Below are positions 4,928 through 6,101 of a stretch of DNA of 6,101 bases, one piece after another (position 1 is the stretch's first letter; each line of letters starts with the position of its first letter). The notes beneath the pieces were generated by a model, which was not told the origin of the DNA, did not search any database, and was given only the letters and a program-made list of their open reading frames with translations. Source of the DNA: JAJTZA01 sp041749815 (GTDB lineage Bacteria > Verrucomicrobiota > Verrucomicrobiia > Chthoniobacterales > Terrimicrobiaceae); contig JBGTAR010000167.1 in assembly GCA_041749815.1 (NCBI GenBank), positions 1 to 6,101 of the forward strand. Reading direction: 5' to 3'. A program made the translations under genes and the position numbers.

Positions 4928-6101
4928 TTATTCAATCATTTGTGCCAAAAGAGCGGCTTTCACGCGGATCAGACCTTCTTCCGTCGTTTCCAGTGAAGGC
5001 CCCTCCTTTCGTGACCAACTACCTGGTTCCTGCATTTTGCGTCCACGATTTTGCATCACCTCGAGTAAGGCCACTCCATTATGAAGGTCGTAACCCGCTC
5101 GGTAGGATTCTTTGGTTGCTGGAGAATCTGGTGCTCCAGTCGCAAATGGGTTTGTGTCAGGGTCAGCTGCCGCAGTGAGAACCGCAGATGGAATTTCCAT
5201 TTCACGTCCGATGAGTGCATACATCATGTTATTCCGCTTATTCCAGTCGACAACCACTCCTGCAATGGTCAGTCGAAGATTGTCTCCACTGAGGTTTGGC
5301 CCTCCGCATGGGCTGTAGGAACCTTGAGGATACCCGTTCCAGTCAAGTGTTCCCCCAAGTTTGTCCATGTCTTTTATCGCTAAGGCTTTCTTCAGTGCTG
5401 AACGTTTTACAGGCGAACCACCGAGAAGTAGGGTTCTGGAATTTAGCTTAGTCCGATATGCTGGCCCCCAAGTGTTTCTGAAGTAATTAATTTCGCTTTG
5501 CCAAAACTGTTTAATATCTGGACCTGCCAAAGGCAGCCAAACCAGTGGAGATAATCCATGGCCGCCAGCCAATTCAAAACGATACAGACCACCCTTCAAG
5601 TTCCCCTCAGCATTTGAGATTTTTCGAACTAATGCGTTGGAGTCATTCGGAGTTAAAGGAGGGCTCCCTGTCGGCTTCTCCACTACTGTCCAGGAGAGAT
5701 TTGGAATATCAGCCAAATTTCCATCCCCAACAATCAATTCGAATTCGCAAGATGTGCGTGCAACAATTTCGTTTTCATCAGTGCAATCTTCAAAGAAAAT
5801 GTGCAAAGCATTTTGAAGCGAATTCGACTCGTTCGCTCGCGTGACATTTCCGGGGCGGGGATACAAAGACTCGTCGTGTTTTGAACTGTCATATCGGCCA
5901 TCATTTTTTGCCTGATCTGATCGGACACCAACCGGTATCAGGAGCACGGCATGATTCGAATTGTCGGACATTTTTTTGGCAGTTGCGAGGATGATGCCGT
6001 TGTCGGCAAGATCAACTCCGCCGAGAATTTCCCATGCCGGGGTGGGGCTCTTAGCAGATGAAACGAGATTGTTCAGGGAATAGGATTTCCCGTTTTGCCA
6101 G
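4928..6101 (-). CDS. C-terminal part of a large secreted HAF-like protein with a toxin-like tip (partial)
   Basis: The frame is open to the right edge, so 390 residues are visible and the true start is outside the window. The Met at 5971 is internal, not a start, because the residues before it continue the same domain. Visible order: residues 1-57 have a HAF-like repeat end ('WQNGKSYSLNNL', 'PAWEILGGVDLADNGIILATA', 'HAVLLIPV'), a feature of probable extracellular repeat proteins. Residues about 58-195 look like an Ig-like beta domain ('FELIVGDG', 'LSWTVVEKPTG', 'GGLYRFELA', 'LVWLPLAGPDI'). Residues about 196-390 contain 'GGTLDWNGYPQGSYS', 'DWNKRNNMMYALIGREMEI', 'PSAVLTAAAD' and 'DSPATKESYRAGYDLHNG', recalling from memory the YGatG-IP-vL--AA and D--D---R-G pattern of bacterial toxin type 44. 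That match is tentative. The protein probably acts at the cell surface or is exported. The next gene, 27 bp on, is the possible immunity gene. Base composition is more AT-rich than in the esterase cluster. Confidence 0.75.
   Translation of the reverse strand, partial: WQNGKSYSLNNLVSSAKSPTPAWEILGGVDLADNGIILATAKKMSDNSNHAVLLIPVGVRSDQAKNDGRYDSSKHDESLYPRPGNVTRANESNSLQNALHIFFEDCTDENEIVARTSCEFELIVGDGNLADIPNLSWTVVEKPTGSPPLTPNDSNALVRKISNAEGNLKGGLYRFELAGGHGLSPLVWLPLAGPDIKQFWQSEINYFRNTWGPAYRTKLNSRTLLLGGSPVKRSALKKALAIKDMDKLGGTLDWNGYPQGSYSPCGGPNLSGDNLRLTIAGVVVDWNKRNNMMYALIGREMEIPSAVLTAAADPDTNPFATGAPDSPATKESYRAGYDLHNGVALLEVMQNRGRKMQEPGSWSRKEGPSLETTEEGLIRVKAALLAQMIE

Noticed and set aside
5969..5971. ATG at 5971 as the start of a 347-residue gene
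   Set aside because: The frame continues open to the window edge, and the preceding 43 residues contain the HAF-like repeat text that runs directly into HAVLLIPV, so this Met is internal.
4928..5971. Verru_Chthon cassette protein A
   Set aside because: The lineage fits, but I could not match the sequence to that family, and the HAF/Ig-like order with a toxin-like end explains it better.

Overview
The window reads as part of a chromosome from a heterotrophic bacterium of the Verrucomicrobiota or a related PVC-group lineage. This is an inference. It rests on a Planctomycetes/Verrucomicrobia-style sialate O-acetylesterase, a 'GNSL...PYG...LQ' type SGNH hydrolase, a large secreted protein with a HAF-like segment ending in an 'AVLL-PV' block, and start codons without Shine-Dalgarno sequences. 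All genes lie on the minus strand, so transcription runs from high to low coordinates. Every gene whose N-terminus is visible begins with a signal peptide, so the window mostly encodes the cell's outside-facing machinery.

Block 1 (6101 to 4439, lower GC by eye) holds the C-terminal part of a long secreted protein that enters from beyond the right edge. It has a HAF-like repeat end, an Ig-like beta-rich segment, and a final domain of about 140 residues resembling a polymorphic toxin domain (closest to bacterial toxin type 44 from memory). Only 27 bp downstream is a 153-residue exported protein of unknown family. The arrangement suggests a toxin-tipped surface protein with its immunity partner, though neither role is proven.

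A 240-bp spacer (4438 to 4199) separates this module from block 2 (4198 to 1). Block 2 is a run of exported esterase-like enzymes: a 403-residue SGNH hydrolase with GNSL and DRYH motifs, a 284-residue divergent SGNH-like protein, and a 635-residue sialate O-acetylesterase (SASA/CE6-like). Last is the first 34 codons of another exported protein, which leaves the window at the left edge. The last three genes are separated by only 13 and 16 bp and are almost certainly one transcript. Together they look like a system for removing ester groups (for example acetyl) from a complex extracellular polysaccharide.

The two larger upstream regions of block 2, before the 403- and 284-residue genes, share a 17-nt element with a palindromic core (ATCAAWCAATTGATTAC) and an upstream octamer TCCTTGCA. 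This is a candidate operator for co-regulating the cluster. No RNA genes, insertion sequences, CRISPR arrays or convincing intrinsic terminators were seen.
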